Source: Nitrospirota bacterium (GTDB lineage Bacteria; Nitrospirota; Thermodesulfovibrionia; Thermodesulfovibrionales; JdFR-88). From it: a stretch of DNA of 48,509 nt. Below the pieces are notes generated by a model. The model worked only from the letters and a program-made list of their open reading frames with translations, did no database searches and was not told where the DNA came from. Below are positions 31,401 through 40,766 of this stretch, one piece after another (positions within the stretch are counted from its first letter, which is position 1; each line of letters starts with the position of its first letter). The translations under genes and the position numbers were made by a program. Location of the stretch: positions 1-48,509 of the forward strand of contig JAJYJB010000007.1 of NCBI GenBank assembly GCA_021789735.1, in the 5' to 3' direction.

Positions 31401-31479
31401 TAAAACATGATACGCGGGAGGCCGACGGCAGCCAAGTAAGACGGGGCAGCGCAAAAAATACTACCGGAGGGGAAATTTT

Positions 31480-31890
31480 TTGACACCTGATGACAGCAGC
31501 TCTGCCAAGCGGGGACGCAAGAGGTCTGAAGACAGAAAGATGGTCACCGAACAGATCAGCCTGATACACCGGTCCGATGTCAGGCGTGGCGCCCGGGGTC
31601 CAAAGCAAAAAAAAGAAAAAGAAGGCCGCTCCATCCAATGCGTTACGGTGAACGCAAGCGGTTCCGGCATCAGCGTTTACGCTGAAAAATGCCTCCAGTC
31701 GGGTTCCCGTTTCATAATTTATTCCGGAAAGATATGGGACACTCCCAGGTACGGGACGGTAGTGTGGTGCAAAAAGATCGCTACCGGCCTCTACAGGGCT
31801 GGCATACTTCTGGAGCAAACAGAGGAAGGGGCTCTGCTGTGCGCCGAGGAGCCCATGGATTTTGAAGGGCCTGACGCTGAAAAAGATTAG
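31480..31890 (+). CDS. PilZ domain protein (probable c-di-GMP receptor)
   Basis: A protein of 136 residues. The start is TTG at 31480, with GGAGGGG seven nt upstream and no better ATG. A basic N-terminus holds R-K-R-S-E-D-R-K (RxxxR-like). The V-N-A-S-G-S-G-I-S-V block follows, corresponding to the (D/N)xSxxG motif with Asn in first place, then a G-T-V-V-W-C-K-K-I-x-x-G-L-Y-R-A-G-I strand pair, the usual end of small PilZ domains. Such proteins bind c-di-GMP and switch polysaccharide or pilus functions. The shared promoter palindrome ties it to the polysaccharide operons. Confidence 0.78.
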   Translation: MTPDDSSSAKRGRKRSEDRKMVTEQISLIHRSDVRRGARGPKQKKEKEGRSIQCVTVNASGSGISVYAEKCLQSGSRFIIYSGKIWDTPRYGTVVWCKKIATGLYRAGILLEQTEEGALLCAEEPMDFEGPDAEKD

Positions 31891-31982
31891 GACCTATCTC
31901 AAAACCGCTTCAGGCTGCGAGAGGCATAAAATCGCGGCATACCACCAAGTCAAAACCGTCCTCAGGCGCAGCGCTGCTCTTG

Positions 31983-32008
31983 CCCCAAAAAGACATTGTT
32001 TTTTGGGG
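31983..32008. terminator. Hairpin between convergent PilZ and UbiB-like genes
   Basis: CCCCAAAAA (31983-31991), 8-nt loop, TTTTTGGGG (32000-32008), a perfect 9-bp stem with an A-tract/T-tract architecture suited to bidirectional termination. The rest of the 236-nt gap holds a TCAAAAT-CA-ATTTTGA inverted repeat (32090-32105) close to the UbiB-like stop and nothing else recognised. Confidence 0.55.
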
Positions 32009-32126
32009 ACCCTTTGCGCCTCCGGGCGGTTTCCCCTTTCTTTTCGTTGGAAGAAAAATTACCGCCGCGATTTCCTCATCTCTCTCCCTTCAAAATCAAT
32101 TTTGAGACGGGTTCCGGGCCGGCGGC

Positions 32127-33821
32127 TCACAGCCTTCCTGACCGGATGATCGATATCACCAGCCAGATGCCGAATATCCCGGCAAAGAAAAAACTCAGGA
32201 ACCCCAGCACCGAGATGCCGAACATGGTCGGAGGCACCCGCATGGCGTGCATTATGGAGCCGCTTATTATCATCGCGCTTACGATCATGGCGAAAGCCAC
32301 ACGGTTGGTTGACCTGTCCATGTCCTTTATCAGGTTTTCAAGCCCCAGGTGGTGCAGCTTCATGTGAAGGTCGTTTTTAAGGACCTTTCTAATGATCTGG
32401 TGGGCGTACCTGGGAAGATAAAAAGCAAGCTCTCCGGCCTCCTGCGCTTCGGCGCCCAGCTTGTCAAGCACATTGCGCGGACTGAATTTCTGCCTGAGAA
32501 GCCTTGAAGCGTAAGGCTCCGACGCCGCGAAGAAATCAAACGAGGGGTCAAGCTTCAGCCCTATGTGCTCAAGTATGAGCAGCGATTTGTTTATGAGCAT
32601 CAGCTCCCCCGGTATGCGGAGGTTGTAGCGCATGGCCAGCAGCAGGAACGCCTCAAAGTATTCAGGGAGGTTTATTTCTTTAAGAGTGAGCCCGTACATA
32701 GGCTCAAGCAGGTCTACAAGCTTGGCCTTGAACTCCCTGCGGAAGGTGTCCGGGTCCACGTCCTCCTGCACGTACCCAAGCGTAAAGTAGTTCTCTATCA
32801 GGCGGTCGTAATCCCTGTTGATAAGGGCTATAAGGGTGCTGGCAAGGGCGTCCTTGACCTCGCTTGTGACCACCCCCACGATGCCGAAATCGAGAAACGC
32901 CAGCTGGCCGGACGGCATGACGAAGATATTGCCCGGATGAGGGTCGGCATGGAAGAAGCCGTCCGTAAAGACCATCTTGAAATATGCGTCCACACCGAGT
33001 TTCGCAAGCCTCTTGCGGTCAAACCCGGCCTCCTCAATGCTCTCTATGTCGTCTATCCGGACCCCCTCTATCCGCTCCATCACAAGCACCTTTTCCGTTA
33101 GGTACTCGCCGTATATCCGCGGGAAGCGGATATCGGGGCTGCCTTCGAAATTGCGCCTGAAACGGTTGCAGTTCTTGGCCTCCTGTACGAAATTCATCTC
33201 CTTCCTGACGGTCCTGGCAAACTCGTCCACCACTCCCATCGGGTTGAAAAAGCGCACGCCGGCCACGTGCCGCTCCATTAGCCGAGCGACCGCAGTGAGG
33301 ATCGATATGTCTTCCTCTATGGTCCGCCTGATGCCAGGGCGCTGCACCTTTATGACCACCGGAGAGCCGTCCAGGAGGACGGCATTATGGACCTGCGCAA
33401 TAGAGGCCGCGGCTATCGGGGTCTCGTCAAAATCAAGGAAGACCTTCTCCATCGGCAGATGGAGCTCTTCCTCTATCACCCTTCTGGCCTCCGCGCCCGG
33501 GAATGGGGGGACTTCGTCCTGGAGTTTTTTGAACTCGTCCGCGTACTCCGGGCCCACAACATCGGGCCTGGCCGACAGTATCTGCGCAAGTTTTATGAAG
33601 GTGGGGCCCAGCTCCTCGAAAGCCCGCCTAAGGTTCCGGGGCATGCCCGGCGCCTTCAGAGACGGCCATTGACCGAAGGAGCGCAGGCGGGTAAAGAAAG
33701 GCACATAGCGGCCAAGGCGGCCCTCATCCACTACGCGGCCAAAGCCGTATTTCAAGAAGACGTTTATTATCTGCTGGAGTCTTCTTGCTGTCTTGTAACG
33801 CTTCTGAAAAAAAAGGTTCAA
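32127..33821 (-). CDS. UbiB/ABC1-family protein kinase-like protein
   Basis: A protein of 564 residues. ABC1/ADCK features seen: L-G-P-T-F-I-K-L-A-Q-I-L-S-A-R-P-D (KxGQ-like motif with Ala for Gly), P-I-A-A-A-S-I-A-Q-V-H (alanine-rich nucleotide loop), V-V-I-K-V-Q-R-P-G (catalytic Lys), F-F-H-A-D-P-H-P-G-N-I-F and F-L-D-F-G-I-V-G, and two C-terminal membrane helices. The family supports isoprenoid quinone synthesis or membrane lipid handling as an atypical kinase/ATPase. It follows the phasin-like gene by about 50 nt. Confidence 0.93.
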   Translation of the reverse strand: MNLFFQKRYKTARRLQQIINVFLKYGFGRVVDEGRLGRYVPFFTRLRSFGQWPSLKAPGMPRNLRRAFEELGPTFIKLAQILSARPDVVGPEYADEFKKLQDEVPPFPGAEARRVIEEELHLPMEKVFLDFDETPIAAASIAQVHNAVLLDGSPVVIKVQRPGIRRTIEEDISILTAVARLMERHVAGVRFFNPMGVVDEFARTVRKEMNFVQEAKNCNRFRRNFEGSPDIRFPRIYGEYLTEKVLVMERIEGVRIDDIESIEEAGFDRKRLAKLGVDAYFKMVFTDGFFHADPHPGNIFVMPSGQLAFLDFGIVGVVTSEVKDALASTLIALINRDYDRLIENYFTLGYVQEDVDPDTFRREFKAKLVDLLEPMYGLTLKEINLPEYFEAFLLLAMRYNLRIPGELMLINKSLLILEHIGLKLDPSFDFFAASEPYASRLLRQKFSPRNVLDKLGAEAQEAGELAFYLPRYAHQIIRKVLKNDLHMKLHHLGLENLIKDMDRSTNRVAFAMIVSAMIISGSIMHAMRVPPTMFGISVLGFLSFFFAGIFGIWLVISIIRSGRL

Positions 33822-33872
33822 GAAAGGGGTCCCGGGCCCGGCATAAGGTTTTTTATCTATCTCTCCGGCCTT

Positions 33873-34205
33873 CTATTCATCCGGAATAATGTTCGCTTCA
33901 GGCCCGGTGCGCGCCTCCAGCCTTTTGACCCGCAGCGAGAGGGCCTGGACCTTTCTGCTCAACGCATCCACATCTTCCTTCGTCGGCAGGTTCATCTTCT
34001 GGAGGGCCTTTTCAACCACCTCGCCCACGGATTTATTGAACTCCGAGGTGCTCTTTTCGGCTATGTCGGTCCATTCCCTTATGAGCTTGGCGCCCTGGGA
34101 CTGGCTCAGCTCCCCCTTCTTCACGAAATCATCGATAAACTCACTGAACTTTTCCTGAAAGCCGACACCCGCCAGCAGCGTTTTCCTGATGATGTCCGTT
34201 ATCAT
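33873..34205 (-). CDS. Phasin-like (polyhydroxyalkanoate granule-associated) protein
   Basis: A protein of 110 residues, almost wholly alpha-helical: MITDIIRKTLLAGVGFQEK, an amphipathic S-E-F-N-K-S-V-G-E-V-V-E-K-A segment and a coiled coil (D-V-D-A-L-S-R-K-V-Q-A-L-S-L-R-V-K-R-L-E). This is the layout of PhaF/PhaI-type phasins and related proteins. No PHA synthase is in the window, so it may instead assist the UbiB-like membrane protein encoded just downstream. Confidence 0.75.
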   Translation of the reverse strand: MITDIIRKTLLAGVGFQEKFSEFIDDFVKKGELSQSQGAKLIREWTDIAEKSTSEFNKSVGEVVEKALQKMNLPTKEDVDALSRKVQALSLRVKRLEARTGPEANIIPDE

Positions 34206-34275
34206 TAGAAGCCCCCGCTTTGATAGGTTTTTGTTTTTTTCTTTCTTTTTTCTTGTCCTTACTTCAGAGGGTAAT

Positions 34276-36903
34276 TCAGCTCCTTATCCTCTTTTCGACC
34301 ATATCGTATACCTTTTGAAGGGCGCTGTCCAGCTTTTCAAGCTCCTTTGTCCCCCCTTGCGCAAGCTCAGGTTTACCTCCGCCCCTTCCGCCGGCAAGCG
34401 CGGCAACCTCGCCCAATATGTCGCCCGCTTTCACTTTTCCGGTAAGGTCCTTGGTGACTGTGGCAAGAAGCGCGCCCTCTCCCGTGGCAAGGACGATCAC
34501 GCCGGAGCCGATGCGGTCCCTCAGGCTGTCGGCAAGCTCCCTCAGCTCTTTCTGGCTGAAACCGGATATCTTCTGGGACAACACCTTTATGCCGTTCACA
34601 GGCTTTGCCATGTACATGAGCTCCCCGGCTATGCCCCTGGCCGATACGGTCCTGGTCTTCTGCAGCTCCTTCTCCATGGACCTGCTCCGTTCGATCATCT
34701 CGCTCACTTTCTCAAGGGGCTTGTCCGTCTTGAGCAGCAACGCCATCTCCTTAAGCTCGTTCCTTTTGGCCCTCACGAAACCAAGCGCAGCCTGCCCTGT
34801 AAGGGCCTCTATCCTCCTTATGCCGGAGGCGACCGATCCTTCCGCAACGATTATAAAGGGCCCTATCTCGCCGGTTGCCCTCACATGCGTGCCTCCGCAA
34901 AGCTCCTTGCTCACCGGGGGGACGCTTACGACCCTGACGTTTTCGCCGTATTTTTCGCCAAAAAGGGCGGTCGCACCATTGGAGATCGCCTCCTCCACCG
35001 TCATCTGGACGGTCCCCACCGGCAGGTTTGCCAGGATGTTCCCGTTTACGATGTCCTCAACCTCTTCTATCTCTCTGGCGGTCAGTCCGGAGAAATGGGT
35101 GAAGTCAAACCTCAGCCTCTCCGGCTCCACCAGTGAGCCGGCCTGCTTCACATGCTCGCCAAGGACGGCACGCAGGGCGGAATGGAGCAGGTGCGTGGCG
35201 GTATGGTTCCCCATTGTGGCCTTCCTCTGGGGCTCGTCAACGTGTGCGTCGACGCTGTCCCACACCCTGAGCGCCCCTTTTTCCACCTTTACATGGTGCG
35301 CGATGAAGTCATCGATCGGCTTTTTAGTATCGGAGACCGCAAGCGAACCCTTCACGGAGCTTATCCATCCCCTGTCGCCCACCTGCCCGCCGCTTTCTCC
35401 GTAGAAAGGTGTCCTGTCCAGGATGACAAGGGCCTCCTCGCCCTCTGCAAGCTCCTTGGCGACATGGCCGTCCTTTATTATCGCCTTCACCACCGCAGCG
35501 CTCCTCATGGTCTCATAGCCAAGAAAGTCAGTGGGGCCAAGCTCCGCGGCAAGCTCCCTGTAAATGGATTCCGCCGCGCCGTCCTCCTGCACCCAGGACG
35601 CCCGGGCGCGCTCCCTCTGGGCCTGCATCTCGCGGGTAAAGCCCTCCTCATCGACAGTAAAGTTCTCCTCGGCCGCAACGTCCCTCACTATGTCCAATGG
35701 GAACCCGAAGGTGTCGTAAAGCCTGAAGACCTCGCTTCCCGGTATCGTCTTTCTGTTTTCTTTTCTCAGGGCCGAAAGCAAATCGTCAAGGAGCCTCATG
35801 CCCTGCTCAAGGGTGTTCGAGAACCGGTCCTCCTCGAACCGGAGCACTTTTCTGGTGCGTTCCGCCTCCGCCGCAAGCTCCGGGTAAACGGAGGACATCG
35901 TGGCCGGGACGGAATCCACCATGCCCCACAGCGCCGGGCCTTCAAGGCCCAGTTTTCGCGCGTAGCGCGAGGCCCTCCTTATGATGCGCCTGAGGACATA
36001 TCCCCTGCCCTCGTTCGAGGGGGTGACCCCGTCAGCGATCAGAAAGGAGACCGCCCTCAGATGGTCTGCTATCACACGCATAGGGATGTTCAGACTTTCA
36101 TCAGGGCCGTATTTCCTTCCGGACCGCGCCTCGATCGCGGCTATTATGCCTGCGAAAAGGTCAGTATCAAAATTATTGAGCTTGCCCTGAAGCACGGCGG
36201 ATATCCTCTCCAGCCCCATGCCCGTGTCTATGCTCGGCCTGGGCAGGGGCGTGAGGGCGCCGGAATCGTCCCTGTTATACTGCATGAACACGAGGTTCCA
36301 TATCTCGAGGTACCTGTCGCAGTCGCAGCCAGGCCTGCAGTCCGGCCTGCCGCACCCTATCGACGGGCCCTGGTCTATGATTATCTCGGAGCAGGGCCCG
36401 CAGGGCCCGGTGTCCGCCATCTGCCAGAAATTGTCCTTGGCGCCAAGCCTTACGATGCGTTCCCGGGGGATGCCGGCCACTTCCTGCCAGAGCCCCGCGG
36501 CCTCGTCGTCCTCCTCGTAGACCGTGACCCAAAGTTTTTCAGGGGGCAGCCCGAAGACCCCGGTGAGCAGTTTCCACGCAAATCCGATGGCGTCCCGCTT
36601 GAAATAGTCCCCGAAGGAAAAGTTTCCAAGCATCTCGAAAAAAGTGTGGTGGCGCGCCGTATGCCCGACGTTGTCGATATCGTTGTGCTTTCCTCCGGCG
36701 CGCATGCACTTCTGACAGGAAGCGGCCCTGCTGTACGGGCGGGTCTCCTCTCCAAGGAACACGCGCTTGAACTGGACCATGCCCGCGTTGGTAAAAAGAA
36801 GAGACGGGTCGCCCGCCGGCACAACAGGGGAGCTCCGCACCGTCTCATGGCCGTTGCTCCTGAAAAAATCCAGGAACGCTTTCCTTATCTCGGAGCTTTT
36901 CAT
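34276..36903 (-). CDS. alaS: Alanyl-tRNA synthetase
   Basis: A protein of 875 residues, the normal length. The ATG at 36903 gives the usual start S-S-E-I-R-K-A-F-L-D-F-F and overlaps the preceding gene as ATGA. Catalytic motifs N-A-G-M-V-Q-F-K and R-A-A-S-C-Q-K-C, the A-R-H-H-T-F-F-E-M-L-G-N-F-S-F block, the editing-site H-T-A-T-H-L-L-H and C-G-G-T-H, and a C-terminal C-Ala domain ending G-G-R-G-G-G-K-P-E-L-A-Q are all present. Confidence 0.97.
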   Translation of the reverse strand: MKSSEIRKAFLDFFRSNGHETVRSSPVVPAGDPSLLFTNAGMVQFKRVFLGEETRPYSRAASCQKCMRAGGKHNDIDNVGHTARHHTFFEMLGNFSFGDYFKRDAIGFAWKLLTGVFGLPPEKLWVTVYEEDDEAAGLWQEVAGIPRERIVRLGAKDNFWQMADTGPCGPCSEIIIDQGPSIGCGRPDCRPGCDCDRYLEIWNLVFMQYNRDDSGALTPLPRPSIDTGMGLERISAVLQGKLNNFDTDLFAGIIAAIEARSGRKYGPDESLNIPMRVIADHLRAVSFLIADGVTPSNEGRGYVLRRIIRRASRYARKLGLEGPALWGMVDSVPATMSSVYPELAAEAERTRKVLRFEEDRFSNTLEQGMRLLDDLLSALRKENRKTIPGSEVFRLYDTFGFPLDIVRDVAAEENFTVDEEGFTREMQAQRERARASWVQEDGAAESIYRELAAELGPTDFLGYETMRSAAVVKAIIKDGHVAKELAEGEEALVILDRTPFYGESGGQVGDRGWISSVKGSLAVSDTKKPIDDFIAHHVKVEKGALRVWDSVDAHVDEPQRKATMGNHTATHLLHSALRAVLGEHVKQAGSLVEPERLRFDFTHFSGLTAREIEEVEDIVNGNILANLPVGTVQMTVEEAISNGATALFGEKYGENVRVVSVPPVSKELCGGTHVRATGEIGPFIIVAEGSVASGIRRIEALTGQAALGFVRAKRNELKEMALLLKTDKPLEKVSEMIERSRSMEKELQKTRTVSARGIAGELMYMAKPVNGIKVLSQKISGFSQKELRELADSLRDRIGSGVIVLATGEGALLATVTKDLTGKVKAGDILGEVAALAGGRGGGKPELAQGGTKELEKLDSALQKVYDMVEKRIRS

Positions 36904-37286
36904 TTGCTCTGGACGTTCGGAGAAACGAATTTCCTGGACGATAGTCCTTTCGATGTCATCTCGGTCACGTGCCCGTCCGTAAAGAAAAGCCTGGTCTCGG
37001 AAATGGAAAGCTCGTCCTTGTAGACCCACTCCTGCCTGCTTTGGCCGGTTTTTGTGGGCGGCAGTATCTTTACCTCATTGGGAGCGCCCCAGGCGAACCT
37101 TACCTGGTTCGGCGTCATGCCCATGGACACTTTCCCTTCTTCTATGAGCTTCTGGGTCGCTTGGGGGTACTGGCTGATCTCCGATGGCGAATACCTTACT
37201 TCCTGCTGGCAGCCCAACATGGCGCCCATAAGTGAAAAAACAACGGCAAAAGAAAAAACCGATACAAAAATGCGCTTTAACTTCAT
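36900..37286 (-). CDS. Small lipoprotein, BamE/OmlA-like
   Basis: A protein of 128 residues with lipoprotein signal peptide and lipobox M-L-G-C. The mature part has G-M-T-P-N-Q-V-R-F-A-W-G-A-P-N-E-V, then Q-E-W-V-Y-K and L-F-F-T-D-G-H-V-T-E-M, the alpha-alpha-beta-beta-beta pattern of SmpA/OmlA (BamE) domains. BamE assists outer-membrane protein assembly, but small proteins of this fold have varied roles. It lies between recX and alaS with ATGA overlaps on both sides. Confidence 0.75.
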   Translation of the reverse strand: MKLKRIFVSVFSFAVVFSLMGAMLGCQQEVRYSPSEISQYPQATQKLIEEGKVSMGMTPNQVRFAWGAPNEVKILPPTKTGQSRQEWVYKDELSISETRLFFTDGHVTEMTSKGLSSRKFVSPNVQSK

Positions 37287-37753
37287 CTGCTTTCCTCCTC
37301 TAATTTTAAAAAAACCTGCCTTATCGTCCCGGAAGAAAACCCCCGCCTGGCCAGGGCCCCGTATAATTTTCTCCTGAAAGCGGGATCTCTTTTCATGGAG
37401 TTCTTTTCTCCATCCGGCCCCGTGGCCCTCAACTTCTTAAGGGCAACCCTCATGGCGCCTTCAAATTCATCATAGCCCGCGAGCGCTTCCCGGGCAACTC
37501 CGGCGGATATGCCCCTTTTGAGCAGATAACCCATGGCCCCGAGCCGGCCCAGCCTCCGTGTGTCCCTGGCAAGTCTCGTTAGCGACCCGGCCAAAGCCGA
37601 ATCATTTATATAACCAAGTCTCTCAAGCTTTTGCAAGGCTTCATCGGCCTGCTGCGCGGTAAACCCCTTAAGGCCCAGCTTTTCCCGGAGCTCCGCGCTG
37701 CTTCTGCTTCTGTAGCTCAACAGCCTGAGGGAGTAACGGAAGGCGTCGCTCAC
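37283..37753 (-). CDS. recX: Regulatory protein RecX
   Basis: A protein of 156 residues made of three-helix repeats: A-F-R-Y-S-L-R-L-L-S-Y-R-S-R-S-S-A-E-L-R-E-K-L, then LERLGYINDSALA, L-K-R-G-I-S and K-L-Y-G-A-L-A-R-R-G-F-S. RecX binds and caps RecA filaments. recA itself lies upstream in the same gene series, separated by pilT. Confidence 0.9.
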   Translation of the reverse strand: MSDAFRYSLRLLSYRSRSSAELREKLGLKGFTAQQADEALQKLERLGYINDSALAGSLTRLARDTRRLGRLGAMGYLLKRGISAGVAREALAGYDEFEGAMRVALKKLRATGPDGEKNSMKRDPAFRRKLYGALARRGFSSGTIRQVFLKLEEESR

Positions 37754-37846
37754 GTCCGGTCCTCTTATCTCTCCACGGAGGAGAGTCTTACTTTTCTGGA
37801 AGGCATATGTCGGTTGGAGAGGAGCGCCGGCCCGTTTCCGCCTATC

Positions 37847-38980
37847 TCATCGGGAGAACCGCTCAATGCTCATGTCCCCCCCTTTTTTCTGGTCGAACAT
37901 CTCCTTGGTGTTGTTCACTCCCTTTACCTTGAGGTCCAGGTCGTCCGGGTTGCTCGCCTGCTTGAGCGCCTCCTCGTAGGTTATAAGCCCGGACTGGAAG
38001 AGCTCCAGTATGGACTGGTCGAATGTCTGCATGCCGTAATGGACCCTGCCCTGCTCAATGAAATCGTGTATCAGGGAGGTCTTGGCCGGATCAGTTATGC
38101 AGTCCCTGATGGTGGCTGTGGCGATGAGCACCTCCACGGCGGGCACCCTGCCCTTGCCGTCAACCCTTGGAAGGAGCCTCAAGGATATTATCCCTTTCAG
38201 GATGGCCGCCAGCTGTATGCGGACCTGGTGCTGGTGATAGGGAGGAAAAAAGGAGATTATCCTGTTTATGGTCTCGGAGGCGTCCAGGGTATGCAGGGTG
38301 CTCAGCACGAGATGGCCTGTCTCTGCGGCCATCAGGGCGGTCTGTATGGTGTCAAAGTCCCTCATCTCGCCAACGAGGATAACATCGGGGTCCTGCCTCA
38401 GGGCGGACCTGAGCGCCTTGGAGAAGCTCTTCGTGTCGGCCCCGACCTCCCTCTGGTTAAGCAGGCTTTTTTTGTCCTTGTGCGTGTACTCCACAGGGTC
38501 CTCGATGGTCGTTATGTTCATCCTTTTCGTGGAATTGATATGGTCTATCATGGCGGCAAGGGTCGTGGACTTGCCGCTTCCGGTCGTCCCGGTCACAAGG
38601 ACAAGGCCCCTTTCCTCCAGGGACAGTTTTTTCAGTATGGCGGGAAGCGTGAGCTCGTCTATGCCCGGTATCCTTGTGGGTATCACCCGGAACACCAGGC
38701 CCAGCGTGCCCCGCTGCAAAAAGGCGTTGCACCTGAACCTGCCAAGCCCCGAGACGCTGTAGGCGAAATCGAGGTCGGCCTCTTTTTTAAAAAGCTCCCT
38801 CTGGGTGGCGGTCATGAAAGAAAAGGCAAGCCTCACCGCCTCCTCCTTGGAGATGGCCTGGCTGCCTTCCCTGAACTCCAGGGCTCCGTTTATCCTGAAG
38901 ATCGGAGGGCTGCCGACCTTTATATGCAGGTCGGAGGCGCCAGCGGCGACGGCCTCCCTCAGCAGGTCGTTTATCTCCAA
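37847..38980 (-). CDS. pilT: Type IV pilus retraction ATPase (PilT/PilU family)
   Basis: A protein of 377 residues: A-S-D-L-H-I-K-V-G-S-P-P near the start, Walker A GTTGSGKST, Asp box I-E-D-P-V-E-Y, L-R-Q-D-P-D-V-I-L-V-G-E-M-R-D (Walker B) and T-G-H-L-V-L-S-T-L-H-T. The late region reads G-M-Q-T-F-D-Q-S-I-L and lacks the exact AIRNLIRE motif of PilT1, so it may be a PilU-like paralogue. It powers pilus retraction from the cytoplasmic face. It follows recA by 13 nt. Confidence 0.92.
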   Translation of the reverse strand: MEINDLLREAVAAGASDLHIKVGSPPIFRINGALEFREGSQAISKEEAVRLAFSFMTATQRELFKKEADLDFAYSVSGLGRFRCNAFLQRGTLGLVFRVIPTRIPGIDELTLPAILKKLSLEERGLVLVTGTTGSGKSTTLAAMIDHINSTKRMNITTIEDPVEYTHKDKKSLLNQREVGADTKSFSKALRSALRQDPDVILVGEMRDFDTIQTALMAAETGHLVLSTLHTLDASETINRIISFFPPYHQHQVRIQLAAILKGIISLRLLPRVDGKGRVPAVEVLIATATIRDCITDPAKTSLIHDFIEQGRVHYGMQTFDQSILELFQSGLITYEEALKQASNPDDLDLKVKGVNNTKEMFDQKKGGDMSIERFSR

Positions 38981-38993
38981 ACGCCCCTCCGGA

Positions 38994-40013
38994 TCATTTG
39001 TCCCCGCTTGTCCCGTTGCCCCGCTTGAGGTTCGCGGCCTCGAATATCTTCGCCTCTATCTCGGAGGCGGCGCCGGGGTTGCCCTTCAGGTATTCTTTTG
39101 CGTTGTCCCTGCCCTGGCCTATCCTGGCCCCGGCGTAGCTGTACCAGGAACCGGCCTTCTCTATGATGCCCTTTTCGACCCCGATGTCTATGAGCTCCCC
39201 GTTCCTGGAGATGCCCTCATTGAAATATATATCGAACTCAGCCTGCCTGAAGGGCGGGGCCACCTTGTTCTTCACGACCTTTACGCGGACCTTTCCTCCG
39301 GTCAGCTCCTGGTTTTCCTTTATGCTGTCTATCTTTCTTATATCCAGACGCATCGTGGCGTAGAACTTCAGGGCGTTGCCTCCCGTGGTCGTCTCCGGGT
39401 TGCCGAACATCACGCCTATCTTCATCCTTATCTGGTTTATGAATATGACGGTCGTGCGGGACTTGGCTATCGCTGCGGTCAGCTTTCTGAGCGCCTGGCT
39501 CATCAGCCTTGCCTGAAGGCCGGGCAGCGAATCACCCATCTCCCCTTCTATCTCCGCCTTGGGCACGAGGGCCGCAACCGAGTCCAGCACGATTATGTCC
39601 ACCGCCCCGCTCCTGACGAGCGTTTCGGCCACCTCAAGGGCCTGCTCCCCGGTGTCCGGCTGGGAGATGAGCAGCTCCCCCGTGTTCACGCCAAGCTTGC
39701 CCGCATAGCTCACATCCAGGGCGTGCTCGGCGTCTATGAAAGCCGCCACGCCGCCTTCTTTCTGCGCCTGCGCGATGGCGGACAGCGCGAGGGTCGTCTT
39801 TCCCGAGGACTCCGGCCCGTATATCTCTATCACCCGCCCTCTTGGGAAACCGCCTATCCCGGTGGCGATGTCAAGCGTGATGGAACCCGTCGGGATGGCG
39901 GAGACCCCCTCGGCCGCGCCCTCGGCCCCGAGCTTCATTATCGCGCCCTTGCCGAAATTCTTCTCTATCTGCGCAATGGCCATCTCGAGGGCCTTTGTCT
40001 TTTCCTTGTTCAT
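38994..40013 (-). CDS. recA: Recombinase RecA
   Basis: A protein of 339 residues from the ATG at 40013, preceded by GGGAG at 9 nt; an ATG three codons earlier (40022) is possible. Motifs: [11 protein letters not shown], Walker [19 protein letters not shown], loop L1 [18 protein letters not shown], and [20 protein letters not shown]. It drives homologous recombination and SOS induction. Confidence 0.98.
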   Translation of the reverse strand: MNKEKTKALEMAIAQIEKNFGKGAIMKLGAEGAAEGVSAIPTGSITLDIATGIGGFPRGRVIEIYGPESSGKTTLALSAIAQAQKEGGVAAFIDAEHALDVSYAGKLGVNTGELLISQPDTGEQALEVAETLVRSGAVDIIVLDSVAALVPKAEIEGEMGDSLPGLQARLMSQALRKLTAAIAKSRTTVIFINQIRMKIGVMFGNPETTTGGNALKFYATMRLDIRKIDSIKENQELTGGKVRVKVVKNKVAPPFRQAEFDIYFNEGISRNGELIDIGVEKGIIEKAGSWYSYAGARIGQGRDNAKEYLKGNPGAASEIEAKIFEAANLKRGNGTSGDK

Positions 40014-40090
40014 GCCTTCCATCTCCCTTTCCCAAAAGTTTTTTGTTCCTTACTTTTATCCTTCAGGCGTACCCATCTTTGTTCCCTTCC

Positions 40091-40726
40091 CTAAGGGCCG
40101 CCAAACTCCACCTTTGCCAGCCTGCTGTACCTGGCCCCTCCGGGCCCGATCTCGCTGCGCATAAGGCTGATATTTTCGAGTTTTATCTTACCAAATAAGG
40201 TGTCCTTAAGGGTAGCAAGCTCTCCGGCCAGTCTTCTGGCCTCCTCCCGGCCCCCGCCGCCGCCCGCAGGCCCGCCTTTTCCCCTCCAACGAGGGGACCT
40301 GTCCTCCCTCAGCCTGCCAAGCGTAAGGTGCGGGACAAACGCCCCCTTTTCCTGCTGCCCGTAGCCGGCCTTCAAAAGCTCCTCATCCACTCTTCTGGCA
40401 AGCCCGGCCAAAAGCATATGAGGGTCCCTGATGCCCACCCAGAAAACCCTGGGAGAGCCGGGTCCGGGGAATACGCCGGCGCCTTCAACCGCGACCTCGA
40501 ACGGTTTTTCTGTGCCCCGCACCGCTTCTTTCAAAAGGCCGGCCAGCTCCGGGACACGTTCCTCGGGCACCTGCCCAAGGAACTTTAGCGTAAGGTGCAG
40601 GTTTTCAGGGGGCACCCATTTGACATCCGCCCTGCTTTTTTTCAAAAAAGCGGTCTCTTCCGCTATGCGCGCCTTTAACTCATCCGGAAGCTCAACCGCC
40701 ACAAAGCATCTGATCGTGCCCGGCAT
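40091..40726 (-). CDS. thpR: RNA 2',3'-cyclic phosphodiesterase ThpR (LigT family)
   Basis: A protein of 211 residues with the two 2H motifs H-L-T-L-K-F-L-G and H-L-T-L-G-R-L and the opening I-R-C-F-V-A-V-E-L-P. The ATG at 40726 has GGAGGA 13 nt upstream; longer frames overlap pgpA and add no domain. A glycine/arginine-rich insert (about residues 150-165) is unusual. Family members open 2',3'-cyclic phosphates of RNA. It lies between pgpA and recA. Confidence 0.92.
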   Translation of the reverse strand: MPGTIRCFVAVELPDELKARIAEETAFLKKSRADVKWVPPENLHLTLKFLGQVPEERVPELAGLLKEAVRGTEKPFEVAVEGAGVFPGPGSPRVFWVGIRDPHMLLAGLARRVDEELLKAGYGQQEKGAFVPHLTLGRLREDRSPRWRGKGGPAGGGGGREEARRLAGELATLKDTLFGKIKLENISLMRSEIGPGGARYSRLAKVEFGGP

Positions 40727-40766
40727 TTTTAAGAAAACGGTCCTCCAAAGATATAATATGAAAAGT

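Noticed and set aside
31401..31479. Leader of the PilZ gene as a c-di-GMP (GEMM) riboswitch
   Set aside because: The conserved GEMM core and its tetraloop-receptor arrangement could not be found.
35152..37023. A 623-codon open frame on the plus strand
   Set aside because: It lies antisense to alaS, whose motifs are unmistakable; long antisense frames are expected in GC-rich coding DNA and its sequence has no domain-like pattern.
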